Below are positions 17,152 to 26,542 of a DNA stretch of 64,000 nt, piece by piece. The position numbers and the translations under genes were made by a program. The stretch spans positions 868,001 through 932,000 of the forward strand of contig NZ_CP038437.2 in assembly GCF_008329985.2 (NCBI RefSeq). The letters are read 5' to 3'. How positions within the stretch are numbered: the stretch's first letter is position 1; each line of letters starts with the position of its first letter. The DNA comes from Halomonas binhaiensis (lineage in GTDB: Bacteria > Pseudomonadota > Gammaproteobacteria > Pseudomonadales > Halomonadaceae). Under the pieces are notes generated by a model. It saw only the letters and a program-made list of their open reading frames with translations. It searched no databases and was not told the origin of the DNA.

Positions 17152-18243
17152 ATGCTGGTGACCGGTTCTCCATCCGGCCCCTGTTCCATGGTGCAAGCTC
17201 CCATTGCTGATACGGCGCAGTCATCGAGTGCACCTGCTCTGTCGGTGGGCTTTGTGCTGTTACCGCGTTTCACTCTGCTGCCCTTTGCCGCTTTTGTCGA
17301 TTGCCTGCGGCTGGCGGCAGATGAGGGGGATCGTAGCCGTCAGTTGCATTGTCGCTGGCGCTTCATGACCCATGACGGCAATGCGGCACTCTCCAGCTGC
17401 GGGGCGGAAATCACGCCCTGCGAACCCTTCGTGGATCCTGGCGAATTCGACTATCTGGTCGTGATCGGAGGCGTGCTGCATGACCCGGGTGTTGCCGACC
17501 GTGCCGCCATTGACTATCTACGCATGGCGGCGTCGAAAGGGGTGACATTGGTTGGTGTGTGTACAGGGGTGCTGTCATTGATTCAGGCGGGTGTCATGCA
17601 GGGACGACGCTGCTGCATCAGCTGGTATCACCATGGCGATCTCGCCAGCCGCTTTCGCGATATCGAGCCGGTGGCTGATCGTCTCTACCTGGATGATGGC
17701 GACCGTCTGACCTGTGCCGGAGGCTCGGCGGCGGCCGACCTGGCGGCCTATCTCGTCGAGCGTCACCTGGGACGTGCCTGGGCGCGCAAGAGCCTGGCCA
17801 TCATGCTGTATGACGGGCATCGCGCCGGAGAACATGGGCAGCCTCAACCGGTGGTGTTCGATCGCATCTCCGACCGCTTGGTTCGCCGGGCCATTCGGGT
17901 GCTGGAACAGCAATTGGGCGAGCCGCTCAGCGTCGACCAATTGGCCAGTCGAGTCGGATCTTCGCGGCGCGCACTGGAGCGGCGTTTTCGCGCCACGCTG
18001 GGGGTTGGTCCGCAAAGGTTTCAGCGTGACCTGCGGCTACGCTATGGCTTGTGGCTACTGCACTACACCGAACGCAGCATCACGGAAATCGGAGAAGCCT
18101 GCGGCTTTGCCGATACCGCGCATTTTTCTCGACATGTCCGTGCCAGTTTCGGTGCGTCGCCGTCCCAACTGCGCCGGGATCCCGAACTGGTGCAGGACCG
18201 TCTCGTTGATCCTTACTTCCTGTACGTAGGGTCCATCACCTGA
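17152..18243 (+). CDS. gbdR: AraC-family regulator of glycine betaine catabolism (GbdR type)
   Basis: The 363-residue protein has an N-terminal DJ-1/PfpI-like amidotransferase-fold domain (residues about 25-210, with GVCTGVLSLIQAG holding the usual Cys) and a C-terminal AraC DNA-binding domain (about 235-345, with two helix-turn-helix units ending in GFADTAHFSRHVRASFG). GbdR senses betaine or dimethylglycine and activates gbc and sox genes in pseudomonads. The start at 17152 follows GGAG at 17141-17144 by seven bases. The open frame continues upstream through the 7-bp repeat, but those residues would be a repeat artefact. The array lies within its leader or promoter and could alter expression when its length changes. 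Confidence 0.88.
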   Translation: MLVTGSPSGPCSMVQAPIADTAQSSSAPALSVGFVLLPRFTLLPFAAFVDCLRLAADEGDRSRQLHCRWRFMTHDGNAALSSCGAEITPCEPFVDPGEFDYLVVIGGVLHDPGVADRAAIDYLRMAASKGVTLVGVCTGVLSLIQAGVMQGRRCCISWYHHGDLASRFRDIEPVADRLYLDDGDRLTCAGGSAAADLAAYLVERHLGRAWARKSLAIMLYDGHRAGEHGQPQPVVFDRISDRLVRRAIRVLEQQLGEPLSVDQLASRVGSSRRALERRFRATLGVGPQRFQRDLRLRYGLWLLHYTERSITEIGEACGFADTAHFSRHVRASFGASPSQLRRDPELVQDRLVDPYFLYVGSIT

Positions 18244-18714
18244 CGCGCCTTTCCTGGTGACGCTCTCGATCTTCCTGGCGGCGTTGTTGCTCTTTCTCTT
18301 CCGCTTGCTGACAGGCACTCCTGTTTCGCTCTTGCAGTCTTTGCATTCGCTGCCGGGCTTTCTCTGCATCTTCTCATGCGCTTTCCCGATGACTTCCTCC
18401 AGAAGTGTCGAGGATTCTGCAATTGTCCAATAAAAGTGTCGCATTTGTTCAAGCCGGACAGGCCGCCAGGCGGTTGAATGGCGGGCATGGTTGCAAACAG
18501 TGCCAGAACGCCGGGCAATCAGCTTGGGGATGTCTCAAGTGGTGATGCCGAAGTCGTTTCTAGAATGCACCCGTGACGCAGTTTGCCTAACGTGGAGCCA
18601 TGATTCGGAGCGACTGTTTCATTGGCATATGGAATGCCTCCTGCAACCGACAACAGATAACTGACAATTGACAATATGGGCCTGTGCGGCCGACTTGTTT
18701 ACGGAGACCCTCCC
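18244..18714. other. Intergenic region between gbdR and glyA
   Basis: No convincing gene is visible in these 471 bases; minus-strand open frames here lack ribosome sites and family features. The glyA promoter, and probably a regulator site for the betaine genes, should lie here. GGAG at 18703-18706 is the glyA ribosome site. Confidence 0.5.
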
Positions 18715-20016
18715 ATGGCGCTATCTCTTCTCTCCCAGTTCGATCCTCAAGTGGCTGCAGCCGTTGCCGATGAAGAGGCCCGCCAGGAGGCCCACGTCGA
18801 ACTCATTGCCTCGGAAAACTATACCAGCCAGGCCGTCATGCAGGCCCAGGGCTCCCAGTTGACCAACAAGTATGCAGAAGGCTACCCGGGCAAGCGCTAC
18901 TACGGTGGCTGTGAGCATGTGGACGTGGTCGAGAGCCTGGCCATCGAACGTGCATGTGCGCTGTTCTCTGCCGACTATGCCAACGTTCAGCCGCATTCCG
19001 GCGCTCAGGCCAACGCCGCTGCCTTCATGGCGCTGGTGTCTCCGGGCGACACCGTGCTCGGCATGAGTCTGGCCCATGGTGGTCACCTGACACATGGCGC
19101 TGCGCCGAACTTCTCTGGCAAGCACTACAACGCAGTTCAGTACGGTATCGATGAGGCCACCGGGGAGATCGACTATGCCGAAGTCGAGCGACTGGCCCAG
19201 GAGCATCGCCCCAAGCTGATTGTGGCCGGCTTCTCCGCCTATTCCCAGATTGTCGACTGGCGTCGTTTCCGCACCATTGCCGACAGCATCGGTGCCTGGT
19301 TGCTGGTGGACATGGCCCACGTTGCCGGTCTGGTTGCGGCAGGCCTGTATCCCAGCCCGCTGCCCCATGCTCATGTGGTGACCACTACCACCCACAAGAC
19401 ACTGCGTGGTCCTCGTGGCGGCCTGATTCTGTCTGCCAGCGGTGATGAGGCGCTGTACAAGAAGCTCAACGGTGCCGTATTCCCCGGGCAGCAGGGTGGC
19501 CCGCTGATGCATGTGATCGCGGCCAAGGCCGTGGCCTTCCGTGAAGCCATGAGCCAGGACTTCGTGCGCTATCAGGAACGTGTCATTGCCAATGCCCAGC
19601 GCATGGCAGAAGTGTTCATGGAACGTGGCTATGACGTCGTCTCTGGAGGAACCCGCGACCACCTGTTCCTGGTATCGCTGATTCGCCAGGGGGTTACCGG
19701 CAAGGATGCCGATGCGGCGCTGGGACGTGCCCACATCACGGTCAACAAGAACGCAGTACCGGGCGATCCGCAGAGTCCTTTCGTGACCTCTGGCCTGCGC
19801 ATTGGTACCCCGGCTGTGACCACACGTGGTTTCGACGTGGAAGACTGCGAAACCCTGGCCGGCTGGATCTGCGACATCCTCGATGAACTGGCTGCCGGGA
19901 ACGACAGCAGCGAGATCGAAAGCCAGGTGCGCGGCCAGGTCGACACACTGTGTACCCGCTATCCGGTTTATCCGTCAGCGGTAGCGCAACAACAGAGTGA
20001 AGTGGCTTCAGCCTGA
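18715..20016 (+). CDS. glyA: Serine hydroxymethyltransferase
   Basis: This pyridoxal-phosphate enzyme interconverts glycine plus methylene-tetrahydrofolate with serine. The 433-residue protein contains the PLP lysine K228 in [11 protein letters not shown] and the N-terminal [10 protein letters not shown] and [11 protein letters not shown] blocks. The ATG at 18715 is preferred over one at 18676 because GGAG at 18703-18706 is well placed. Its location before the sarcosine oxidase genes suggests it is the catabolic copy, using glycine and C1 units from sarcosine oxidation to make serine; a housekeeping copy may exist elsewhere. Confidence 0.95.
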   Translation: MALSLLSQFDPQVAAAVADEEARQEAHVELIASENYTSQAVMQAQGSQLTNKYAEGYPGKRYYGGCEHVDVVESLAIERACALFSADYANVQPHSGAQANAAAFMALVSPGDTVLGMSLAHGGHLTHGAAPNFSGKHYNAVQYGIDEATGEIDYAEVERLAQEHRPKLIVAGFSAYSQIVDWRRFRTIADSIGAWLLVDMAHVAGLVAAGLYPSPLPHAHVVTTTTHKTLRGPRGGLILSASGDEALYKKLNGAVFPGQQGGPLMHVIAAKAVAFREAMSQDFVRYQERVIANAQRMAEVFMERGYDVVSGGTRDHLFLVSLIRQGVTGKDADAALGRAHITVNKNAVPGDPQSPFVTSGLRIGTPAVTTRGFDVEDCETLAGWICDILDELAAGNDSSEIESQVRGQVDTLCTRYPVYPSAVAQQQSEVASA

Positions 20017-20044
20017 CGGCAGACGCAGTTACAGCGACAAGACA

Positions 20045-20070
20045 TGCCCGGTCGATATAGCGGCCGGGCA
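20045..20070 (+). terminator. Possible glyA terminator hairpin
   Basis: TGCCCGG at 20045-20051 pairs exactly with CCGGGCA at 20064-20070 across a 12-base loop, about 30 bp after the glyA stop. No T-run follows, so termination may be partial or absent. Confidence 0.4.
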
Positions 20071-20085
20071 ACGAAGGATAAGCTC

Positions 20086-20217
20086 TGTCTGAAAAGTGTC
20101 TGCGCTCAGCTATATGGCGTTAAAAATTGGCTCAAAGTGCTCATTTACCCCTTCGTAAACTGCGCCTTATCACCAATTTTTGCCTTATCTGGCTATCGCT
20201 CGCCGACTTTTGAGACA
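20086..20217. repeat. 132-bp concentric palindromic element between glyA and soxB
   Basis: Several inverted-repeat arms share one axis at 20151/20152. The outer arms are TGTCT and AAAAGT (20086-20097) with their complements at 20206-20217, one mismatch between them. The middle arms are AAAAATTGG (20122-20130) and its complement (20173-20181). The inner arms are TTTAC (20144-20148) and GTAAA (20155-20159) around a six-base loop. The segments between are only partly complementary. It could be a structured soxB leader RNA, an operator, or a miniature mobile palindrome. It ends about 20 bp before the soxB start. Confidence 0.75.
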
Positions 20218-20236
20218 AACCTTAGGGGGTAACAAC

Positions 20237-21487
20237 ATGCAGCGCTATTCCGGGTTCGCCCTGGCCAAGCATGCCTTGAGTCATCATGAAAACTGGGAGC
20301 GCCAATGGCGCAACCCGACGCCAAAGAAAGCCTATGACGTGATCATCGTCGGTGGCGGTGGTCACGGTCTGGCGACAGCCTACTATCTGGCCAAGGAATT
20401 TGGTGTCAAGAATGTCGCAGTGATCGAGAAAGGCTGGCTGGGTGGCGGCAACACAGCACGTAACACCACCATCGTGCGTTCGAACTATCTGTGGGATGAG
20501 GCCGCCGCGCTATATGAGCATTCCATGAAGTTGTGGGAAGGGCTGTCCCAGGACCTCAACTACAACGTCATGTTCTCCCAGCGTGGTGTGCTCAATCTGG
20601 GCCACACCCTGCAGGACATGCGTGATATCCAGCGCCGGGTCAATGCCAACCGCCTCAACGGTGTCGATGGCGAGGTGCTCGATGCCAAGGGTGTCCAGGA
20701 GATCGTGCCGATTCTCGACTGCTCCAAGAATGCCCGCTATCCGGTGCTTGGTGCTTCCTGGCAGCCACGCGGTGGCGTCGCGCGCCACGATGCCGTGGCC
20801 TGGGGCTTTGCACGTGGAGCGGATGCGCATGGCGTCGATATTCTGCAGCAGACCGAGGTGACGGGCTTCAAGATTCGCGATGGTCGCATCTACGGTGTGC
20901 ACACCAATCGTGGTGATATCGAAGCGAAGACCGTGGGCTGTGTGACCGCCGGTAATTCCGGGGTAATGGCGAAGATGGCAGGCATCAAGTTGCCGCTGGA
21001 ATCCCACCCGCTGCAGGCGCTGGTATCGGAGCCGCTCAAGCCGGTGCTCGATACCGTGGTCATGTCCAACCATGTGCACGGCTACATCAGCCAGTCCGAC
21101 AAGGGTGACCTGGTCATCGGCGCCGGTATCGACGGCTACAACGGCTATGGTCAGCGCGGCAGCTACACGACGGTCGAGCATACCCTGCAAGCCATCGTCG
21201 AGATGTTCCCGATCTTCTCTCGGGTGCGCATGAACCGTCAGTGGGGCGGCATCGTCGACACTTGTCCGGATGCTTGTCCGATCCTGTCCAAGACCAACGT
21301 CAAAGGGCTCTACTTCAACTGTGGTTGGGGAACGGGCGGCTTCAAGGCGACACCGGGTTCCGGACATGCCTTCGCTGCCAGCCTGGCCAAGGGCGAGATG
21401 CATCCATTGGCTGCGCCGTTCTCGATCGATCGTTTCCACTCTGGCGCGCTCATCGATGAGCATGGCGCTGCCGGCGTTGCGCACTAA
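20237..21487 (+). CDS. soxB: Sarcosine oxidase beta subunit
   Basis: This flavoprotein subunit of heterotetrameric sarcosine oxidase holds the sarcosine-oxidising site and bound flavin. The 416-residue protein has the N-terminal dinucleotide-binding motif [19 protein letters not shown] and the [11 protein letters not shown] segment next to the flavin site. The late [14 protein letters not shown] block is also typical. AGGGGGT at 20224-20230 lies before the chosen ATG; an upstream in-frame ATG at 20180 lies inside the palindromic element and is unlikely. It heads the soxBDAG operon. Confidence 0.95.
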   Translation: MQRYSGFALAKHALSHHENWERQWRNPTPKKAYDVIIVGGGGHGLATAYYLAKEFGVKNVAVIEKGWLGGGNTARNTTIVRSNYLWDEAAALYEHSMKLWEGLSQDLNYNVMFSQRGVLNLGHTLQDMRDIQRRVNANRLNGVDGEVLDAKGVQEIVPILDCSKNARYPVLGASWQPRGGVARHDAVAWGFARGADAHGVDILQQTEVTGFKIRDGRIYGVHTNRGDIEAKTVGCVTAGNSGVMAKMAGIKLPLESHPLQALVSEPLKPVLDTVVMSNHVHGYISQSDKGDLVIGAGIDGYNGYGQRGSYTTVEHTLQAIVEMFPIFSRVRMNRQWGGIVDTCPDACPILSKTNVKGLYFNCGWGTGGFKATPGSGHAFAASLAKGEMHPLAAPFSIDRFHSGALIDEHGAAGVAH

Positions 21488-21507
21488 GTTCGCAGAGGAG
21501 AGTCACC

Positions 21508-21873
21508 ATGTTTCACATCTACTGCCCCTACTGCGAAGAATGGCGTGAGGAAGAAGAATTCCATGCCAAGGGCCAGGCACATATCCAGCGCCCGCTCGAC
21601 CCGGAATCCTGCAGTGACGAGGAGTGGGGGGATTACCTGTTCTTCCGTGACAACCCCCGTGGCATCCACCACGAACTGTGGGTACATGCCGTCGGTTGTC
21701 GCAAGTTCTTCAACATCACGCGCAACACCCAGAGCTACGAGATTCTCGAGACCTACAAGATGGGGGAGCAGCCGCGTTTCACCGCTGAATGCCCGAATGG
21801 CGAATCTCGGGATGGGGCTGCCAGTGCGGACCTCGACTCACAGACAGCATCAGTACAGGAGGCTCGCGCATGA
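21508..21873 (+). CDS. soxD: Sarcosine oxidase delta subunit
   Basis: The 121-residue protein opens with FHIYCPYCEEWREEEEF, the zinc-binding start of SoxD, with further ligands in HELWVHAVGCRKFF. It is a small structural subunit that packs against SoxA. It lies 20 bp after soxB and its stop overlaps the soxA start by 4 bp (ATGA), so translation is coupled. Confidence 0.95.
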   Translation: MFHIYCPYCEEWREEEEFHAKGQAHIQRPLDPESCSDEEWGDYLFFRDNPRGIHHELWVHAVGCRKFFNITRNTQSYEILETYKMGEQPRFTAECPNGESRDGAASADLDSQTASVQEARA

Positions 21874-24800
21874 GACAGCCTAACCGCCTGAACCAGGGAG
21901 GACGGATTGACCGCTCCCAGCGCCTGACCTTCACCTTCAATGGTCAGACTTACCAAGGCTATGCCGGTGATACCCTGGCGTCGGCACTGCTGGCCAATGG
22001 TGTCGATGTCGTCAATCGCAGCTTCAAGTACTCACGCGCCCGGGGCATCGTGGCGGCGGGGGCTGAAGAGCCCAACGCCGTCGTCCAGTTGGGTGAGTCC
22101 GCTGCCGAGCAGGTGCCCAACGTGCGTGCTACCCAGCAGGCCTTGTTCCAGGGCCTGAGCGCGCGCTCCACCAATGGCTGGCCCAACGTCCAGCGTGACC
22201 TGATGGGCATGATCGGCAAGCTTGGCGGCAAGATGATGCCTCCTGGCTTCTACTACAAGACCTTCATGGCGCCGGCATCCATGTGGATGACCTACGAGCG
22301 CTATATCCGCAAGAGCGCTGGTCTGGGACGCAGTCCCAGCGAGTCGGATCCGGATATCTACGACCACATGCATCAGCACTGCGACGTGCTGGTGATCGGT
22401 GCTGGTCCTGCCGGGCTTGCCGCTGCACTGACCGCTTCTCGCTCTGGCGCCAGGGTCATCCTGTGCGATGAGCAGGAAGAAATGGGCGGCTCACTGCTGT
22501 CCAGCCGTCAGACGCTGGACGAGCGCCCGGCGGACAAGTGGGCAGCGGATGTGCTGGAAGAGTTGGCAGATAACCCCGATGTCACGCTGTTGCCGCGGAC
22601 GACGGCCAATGGCTATCACGACCACAACTTCGTCACCTTGCACGAGCGTCGTACGGAGCATCTGGGACATACGGCACCAAGCGTGGCAGGCAAGCGCCAG
22701 GTGCGCTCGCGCATGTACCGGGTGCGTGCCGGCCGGGTGATTCTGGCTTCCGGCGCCCACGAGCGGCCGCTGGTTTATGCTGGAAACGACATTCCGGGCA
22801 ACATGCTGGCGTCTGCTGTTTCCACCTATATTCGCCGTTACGGTGTCGTGCCGGGCAATCAGCTGGTGTTGTCCACGTCCAACGATGATGGCTATCAGGC
22901 TGCGCTGGACTGGCTCGAGGCCGGGCGCGAAGTGGTGGCCATCGCGGATTCCCGCCAGGCACCCAAGGGTGAGCTGGTCGAAGCGGTTCGTGCGCAAGGT
23001 GTCACGATCATCGAAGGTGCGGCAGTGATCGAGGCCCAGGGCGCCAATCGCGTCAAGGGTGTGCGCATTGCGCCTATCGATGTCGCCGGCTTCCGCATCA
23101 GCGGCGCTGTCCAAGAGTTTGCCTGTGACACGGTGGCCAGTTCCGGTGGCTTCAGCCCGGTTATTCACCTGGCATCGCATACGGGTTCGCGTCCGCAGTG
23201 GAACGACGAACTCCTCGGCTTCATTCCCACCTTGCCGAAGGGCATGCTGGTGGCCGGCGGCGCCCATGGTGTCTACGAACTGGCCGCGGTGCTGGAAGAT
23301 GGTGCCAATGTGGGCAGCCAGGCTGCCCAGGAGACAGGCTTCGAGGCAGTATCGGTGATGCTCCCCAGCGTCAAGGCACGCAGTGAAGGCAAGGCCATGG
23401 CGCTGTTCCAGGTGCCTCATGACAAGCCGACATTGCGCGCACCGAAGCAGTTCGTCGATCTGCAGAACGATGTCACTGCAGCGGCCATCGAGCTGGCCAC
23501 CCGTGAGGGCTTCGAGTCCATCGAGCACGTCAAGCGTTACACGGCCATGGGCTTCGGTACTGACCAGGGCAAGCTCGGCAATATCAACGGCATGGCGATT
23601 GCCGCACGTTGCCTGAAACGCTCGATTCCTGAAGTGGGTACTACGGTATTCCGTCCCAACTACACGCCGGTGACCTTCGGTGCCATCGTCGGACGCCATT
23701 GCCGCGAGCTGTTCGATCCAGAGCGCTATACCGCCCTGCATCAATGGCATGTGGAACATGGTGCCGAGTTCGAGGAAGTGGGCCAGTGGAAGCGTCCCTG
23801 GTACTTCCCCAGAACGGTCAATGGCAAGCGCGAGACCATGCATGAAGCTGTGGCCCGTGAGTGTCGTGCGGTACGTGAAGGCATCGGTATCCTCGATGCG
23901 TCCACACTGGGCAAGATCGATATCCAGGGTCCCGACACACGGGAATTCCTTGGCCGTGTCTACACCAACAAGTGGGCCAAGCTGCCGGTTGGCAAGGTTC
24001 GCTATGGTCTGATGTGTAAAGACGATGGCATGGTGATGGATGACGGTACCACCAGTTGCCTGGCGGAAGACCACTTCCTGATGACCACTTCCACCGGCGG
24101 CGCTGCTGCTGTGCTGGAATGGCTGGAGCTATGGCACCAGACCGAGTGGCCGGAGCTGGATGTGACTTTCTCTTCGGTGACAGACCATTGGGCCACCATG
24201 ACCATCACCGGGCCCAAGGCGCGGGATCTGCTGGCCGAACTGTCGGACATCGACCTTGATCGTGAAGCCTTCCGCTTCATGGACTGGCGTGAAGGCAAGG
24301 TCGCTGGCGTACCGGCACGCGTGTTCCGTATTTCCTTCACCGGTGAGCTGGCCTACGAGATCAACGTTCAGGCACGTGCTGCCATGCACGTGTGGAAGGC
24401 GCTGTTCGCCCACGGTGAGAAATACGACCTGACGCCATACGGTACCGAAACCATGCACGTGCTGCGTGCCGAGAAGGGCTTCATCATCGCCGGCCAGGAT
24501 ACCGATGGCTCGGTGACTCCGGAGGATCTGGGCATGCAGTGGGCGGTCGGCTACGACAAGCCGTTCTCCTGGATTGGCAAGCGAGCGCTGACGCGTCCCG
24601 ATACGGCACGCAAGGACCGCAAGCAGATGGTCGGCCTGAAGCCGAAAGACAGCGCTGTGGTACTGGAGGAAGGGGCCCAGATCGTCTTCGATCCTGGCCA
24701 TGCGATCCCCATGCCCATGATGGGGCATGTGACCTCCAGCTATTACAGCCCAACGCTGGATTCCGGATTTGCCCTGGCACTGGTCAAGGGTGGTCACGAG

Positions 24801-24908
24801 CGCATGGGGCAGACCGTCTACCTGCCCATGGCCGATGGCAAGGTCCACGAAGCCGAAATCGTCAGCCCGATCTTTCTCGATCCCAAGGGAGAGCGCCAGA
24901 ATGTCTGA
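21870..24908 (+). CDS. soxA: Sarcosine oxidase alpha subunit
   Basis: The 1012-residue alpha subunit carries an N-terminal ferredoxin-like fold that lacks cluster cysteines, an NAD-binding flavoprotein-like region (VLVIGAGPAGLAAALTASRSG near residue 170) and a C-terminal GcvT-like tetrahydrofolate-binding domain from about 610 on. The complex demethylates sarcosine to glycine and makes methylene-tetrahydrofolate, or formaldehyde when folate is absent. AGGAGG at 21857-21862 supports the ATG at 21870. Length is usual for the family. Confidence 0.96.
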   Translation: MRQPNRLNQGGRIDRSQRLTFTFNGQTYQGYAGDTLASALLANGVDVVNRSFKYSRARGIVAAGAEEPNAVVQLGESAAEQVPNVRATQQALFQGLSARSTNGWPNVQRDLMGMIGKLGGKMMPPGFYYKTFMAPASMWMTYERYIRKSAGLGRSPSESDPDIYDHMHQHCDVLVIGAGPAGLAAALTASRSGARVILCDEQEEMGGSLLSSRQTLDERPADKWAADVLEELADNPDVTLLPRTTANGYHDHNFVTLHERRTEHLGHTAPSVAGKRQVRSRMYRVRAGRVILASGAHERPLVYAGNDIPGNMLASAVSTYIRRYGVVPGNQLVLSTSNDDGYQAALDWLEAGREVVAIADSRQAPKGELVEAVRAQGVTIIEGAAVIEAQGANRVKGVRIAPIDVAGFRISGAVQEFACDTVASSGGFSPVIHLASHTGSRPQWNDELLGFIPTLPKGMLVAGGAHGVYELAAVLEDGANVGSQAAQETGFEAVSVMLPSVKARSEGKAMALFQVPHDKPTLRAPKQFVDLQNDVTAAAIELATREGFESIEHVKRYTAMGFGTDQGKLGNINGMAIAARCLKRSIPEVGTTVFRPNYTPVTFGAIVGRHCRELFDPERYTALHQWHVEHGAEFEEVGQWKRPWYFPRTVNGKRETMHEAVARECRAVREGIGILDASTLGKIDIQGPDTREFLGRVYTNKWAKLPVGKVRYGLMCKDDGMVMDDGTTSCLAEDHFLMTTSTGGAAAVLEWLELWHQTEWPELDVTFSSVTDHWATMTITGPKARDLLAELSDIDLDREAFRFMDWREGKVAGVPARVFRISFTGELAYEINVQARAAMHVWKALFAHGEKYDLTPYGTETMHVLRAEKGFIIAGQDTDGSVTPEDLGMQWAVGYDKPFSWIGKRALTRPDTARKDRKQMVGLKPKDSAVVLEEGAQIVFDPGHAIPMPMMGHVTSSYYSPTLDSGFALALVKGGHERMGQTVYLPMADGKVHEAEIVSPIFLDPKGERQNV

Positions 24909-25569
24909 GTCTGTGAACCATACTGATCGTGCCAATACTTACGATGCCTGCCCAGGTGCCGACATCGCCCAGGAGTCCCCTCTAGCCTGGTCTTTCTTCA
25001 ACAGCGGGGCTCCGGCTCCGCGACCCAACAGCCGTGTAGTCCTGCGCGAGCTGGCGGACCGGGACCATTTGATCCTGCGTGGTGGTGCCATCGTTCTCGA
25101 TGAAGCTGTTCGCCAGGTATTGGGAGTGGGGCTACCGTCACGCCCGCAACAACTGGTGATCTTCAATGGTGGCGTCAGCAGCCTGCAATGGCTGTCACCG
25201 GATGAGTGGCTACTGATTGTGCCGTTCGGCCAGGCTTGTCGGGTCGAGACTGAACTGCGTCAGGTGCTGGGCGGCGCTTCCGTGGCGATCAGCGATGTCA
25301 GCGCCGGCCAGACACTGGTCGAGCTGCACGGCGAAGACCTGGCCATGCGCGAGTTGCTGATGAAGTCTGTGGCTTACGATGTGCATCCCCGCAACTTCCC
25401 GCCGGGCAAAGGCGTGACTGTGGTGATGGCCAAGTCCAGCGCTATCCTGCGACGTCCGGATGACAGCCGCTGGGAACTGGTGATCAGGCGCAGCTTTGCC
25501 GATTATCTGTATCGCTGGCTGCTGGATGCCGGAGAAGAATTCGAGATTGGTGTTGATCGAAATAGCTGA
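24901..25569 (+). CDS. soxG: Sarcosine oxidase gamma subunit
   Basis: The 222-residue protein shows SoxG features: the SPDEWLLIVP segment in the middle and the RRSFADYLYRWLLDAGEEF end. The ATG at 24901 overlaps the soxA end by 8 bp, which is the tight arrangement usual in this operon. An earlier in-frame start at 24769 would lie well inside soxA and is rejected. Gamma is needed for assembly of the heterotetramer. Confidence 0.94.
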   Translation: MSESVNHTDRANTYDACPGADIAQESPLAWSFFNSGAPAPRPNSRVVLRELADRDHLILRGGAIVLDEAVRQVLGVGLPSRPQQLVIFNGGVSSLQWLSPDEWLLIVPFGQACRVETELRQVLGGASVAISDVSAGQTLVELHGEDLAMRELLMKSVAYDVHPRNFPPGKGVTVVMAKSSAILRRPDDSRWELVIRRSFADYLYRWLLDAGEEFEIGVDRNS

Positions 25570-25597
25570 TCGAAACAGTTGAGCGGAGAGCAGAGCC

Positions 25598-26506
25598 ATG
25601 TCGCTGACCAGTGCAGTGAAAGAGATCCGGGCAACGAGAGAAGGGACCTGGATCCTGACAGCCCAGTGTCCCAGTCGCTTGGGTACCGTGGATGTGGTAA
25701 CCCGTTTTCTGCGTGAACAGGGCTGCTACATCACCGAGCAACAGTCTTTCGATGATAGTGCGTCCGAGCGCTTTTTCATTCGCACTGAGTTTCGCCCCCT
25801 GGATGTTGATCAGGGGGGAGAGTTTGACGCGGCGGCCTTCGAGGCCGCCTTTACCCATCGGGCATCCGGCTTCGACATGACATTCGAACTGACACCCCCG
25901 GAGCGTCTGGTGCCGGTGGTGATCATGGTGTCGAAGGCCGATCACTGTCTCAACGACCTGCTATATCGTTACCGCACTGGGCAGTTGCCGATCACTATCA
26001 AGGCGGTGATTTCCAACCACCCGGACCTGGCATCCTTGGCCGAGTGGCATGGTCTCGATTATCACCACCTGCCGATCACTGCCGACACCAAGCCGGAGCA
26101 GGAGCAAGCGGTGTGGAGCATTATCGAGGGGTGTGGTGCGGAACTGGTCATCCTGGCGCGTTACATGCAGGTGCTGTCGAGCGACATGTGCGAGCGCCTG
26201 TCTGGGAAAGCCATCAACATCCACCATTCCCTGTTGCCTGGCTTCAAGGGAGCCCGGCCTTATCATCAAGCCTTCGAGAAGGGCGTCAAGTTGGTGGGTG
26301 CCACGGCCCACTATATCAACGACGATCTGGATGAAGGTCCAATCATCACCCAGGGGGTGGAAGCGGTGAGTCATGCGGACACGGCAGAGGACTTGGTGGC
26401 CCGTGGACGCGATATCGAATGCTTGACCCTGGCCAGGGCTGTCGCCCTTCATGTCCAGCGCAGGGTGTTCCTCAACGGCAATCGCACGGTAGTCTTTCAG
26501 CGTTGA
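25598..26506 (+). CDS. purU: Formyltetrahydrofolate deformylase
   Basis: PurU hydrolyses 10-formyl-tetrahydrofolate to formate and tetrahydrofolate. The 302-residue protein has an N-terminal ACT domain (about 20-95) and a formyltransferase-like domain with MVSKADHCLNDLLYR, the INIHHSLLPGFKGA motif with the catalytic His, and DLDEGPIITQ. It follows soxG by 28 bp and is probably in the same operon. It recycles folate loaded with C1 units by sarcosine oxidase and passes formate to the formate dehydrogenase at 0.5-5.2 kb. Confidence 0.95.
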   Translation: MSLTSAVKEIRATREGTWILTAQCPSRLGTVDVVTRFLREQGCYITEQQSFDDSASERFFIRTEFRPLDVDQGGEFDAAAFEAAFTHRASGFDMTFELTPPERLVPVVIMVSKADHCLNDLLYRYRTGQLPITIKAVISNHPDLASLAEWHGLDYHHLPITADTKPEQEQAVWSIIEGCGAELVILARYMQVLSSDMCERLSGKAINIHHSLLPGFKGARPYHQAFEKGVKLVGATAHYINDDLDEGPIITQGVEAVSHADTAEDLVARGRDIECLTLARAVALHVQRRVFLNGNRTVVFQR

Positions 26507-26542
26507 TCGCCATTTGGTTGATCGCGATGAGGGAGAAGTGCG

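Noticed and set aside
16722..17273. Minus-strand ATSDERR-repeat protein across the heptamer array
   Set aside because: It is the complement of the same non-coding repeat with no ribosome site or family match.
18213..18518. Minus-strand frame downstream of gbdR
   Set aside because: It overlaps the gbdR end and has no ribosome site or family features.
22491..24074. 527-codon open frame antisense to soxA
   Set aside because: A long shadow frame in high-GC DNA opposite a strongly conserved gene, with no recognisable domain.
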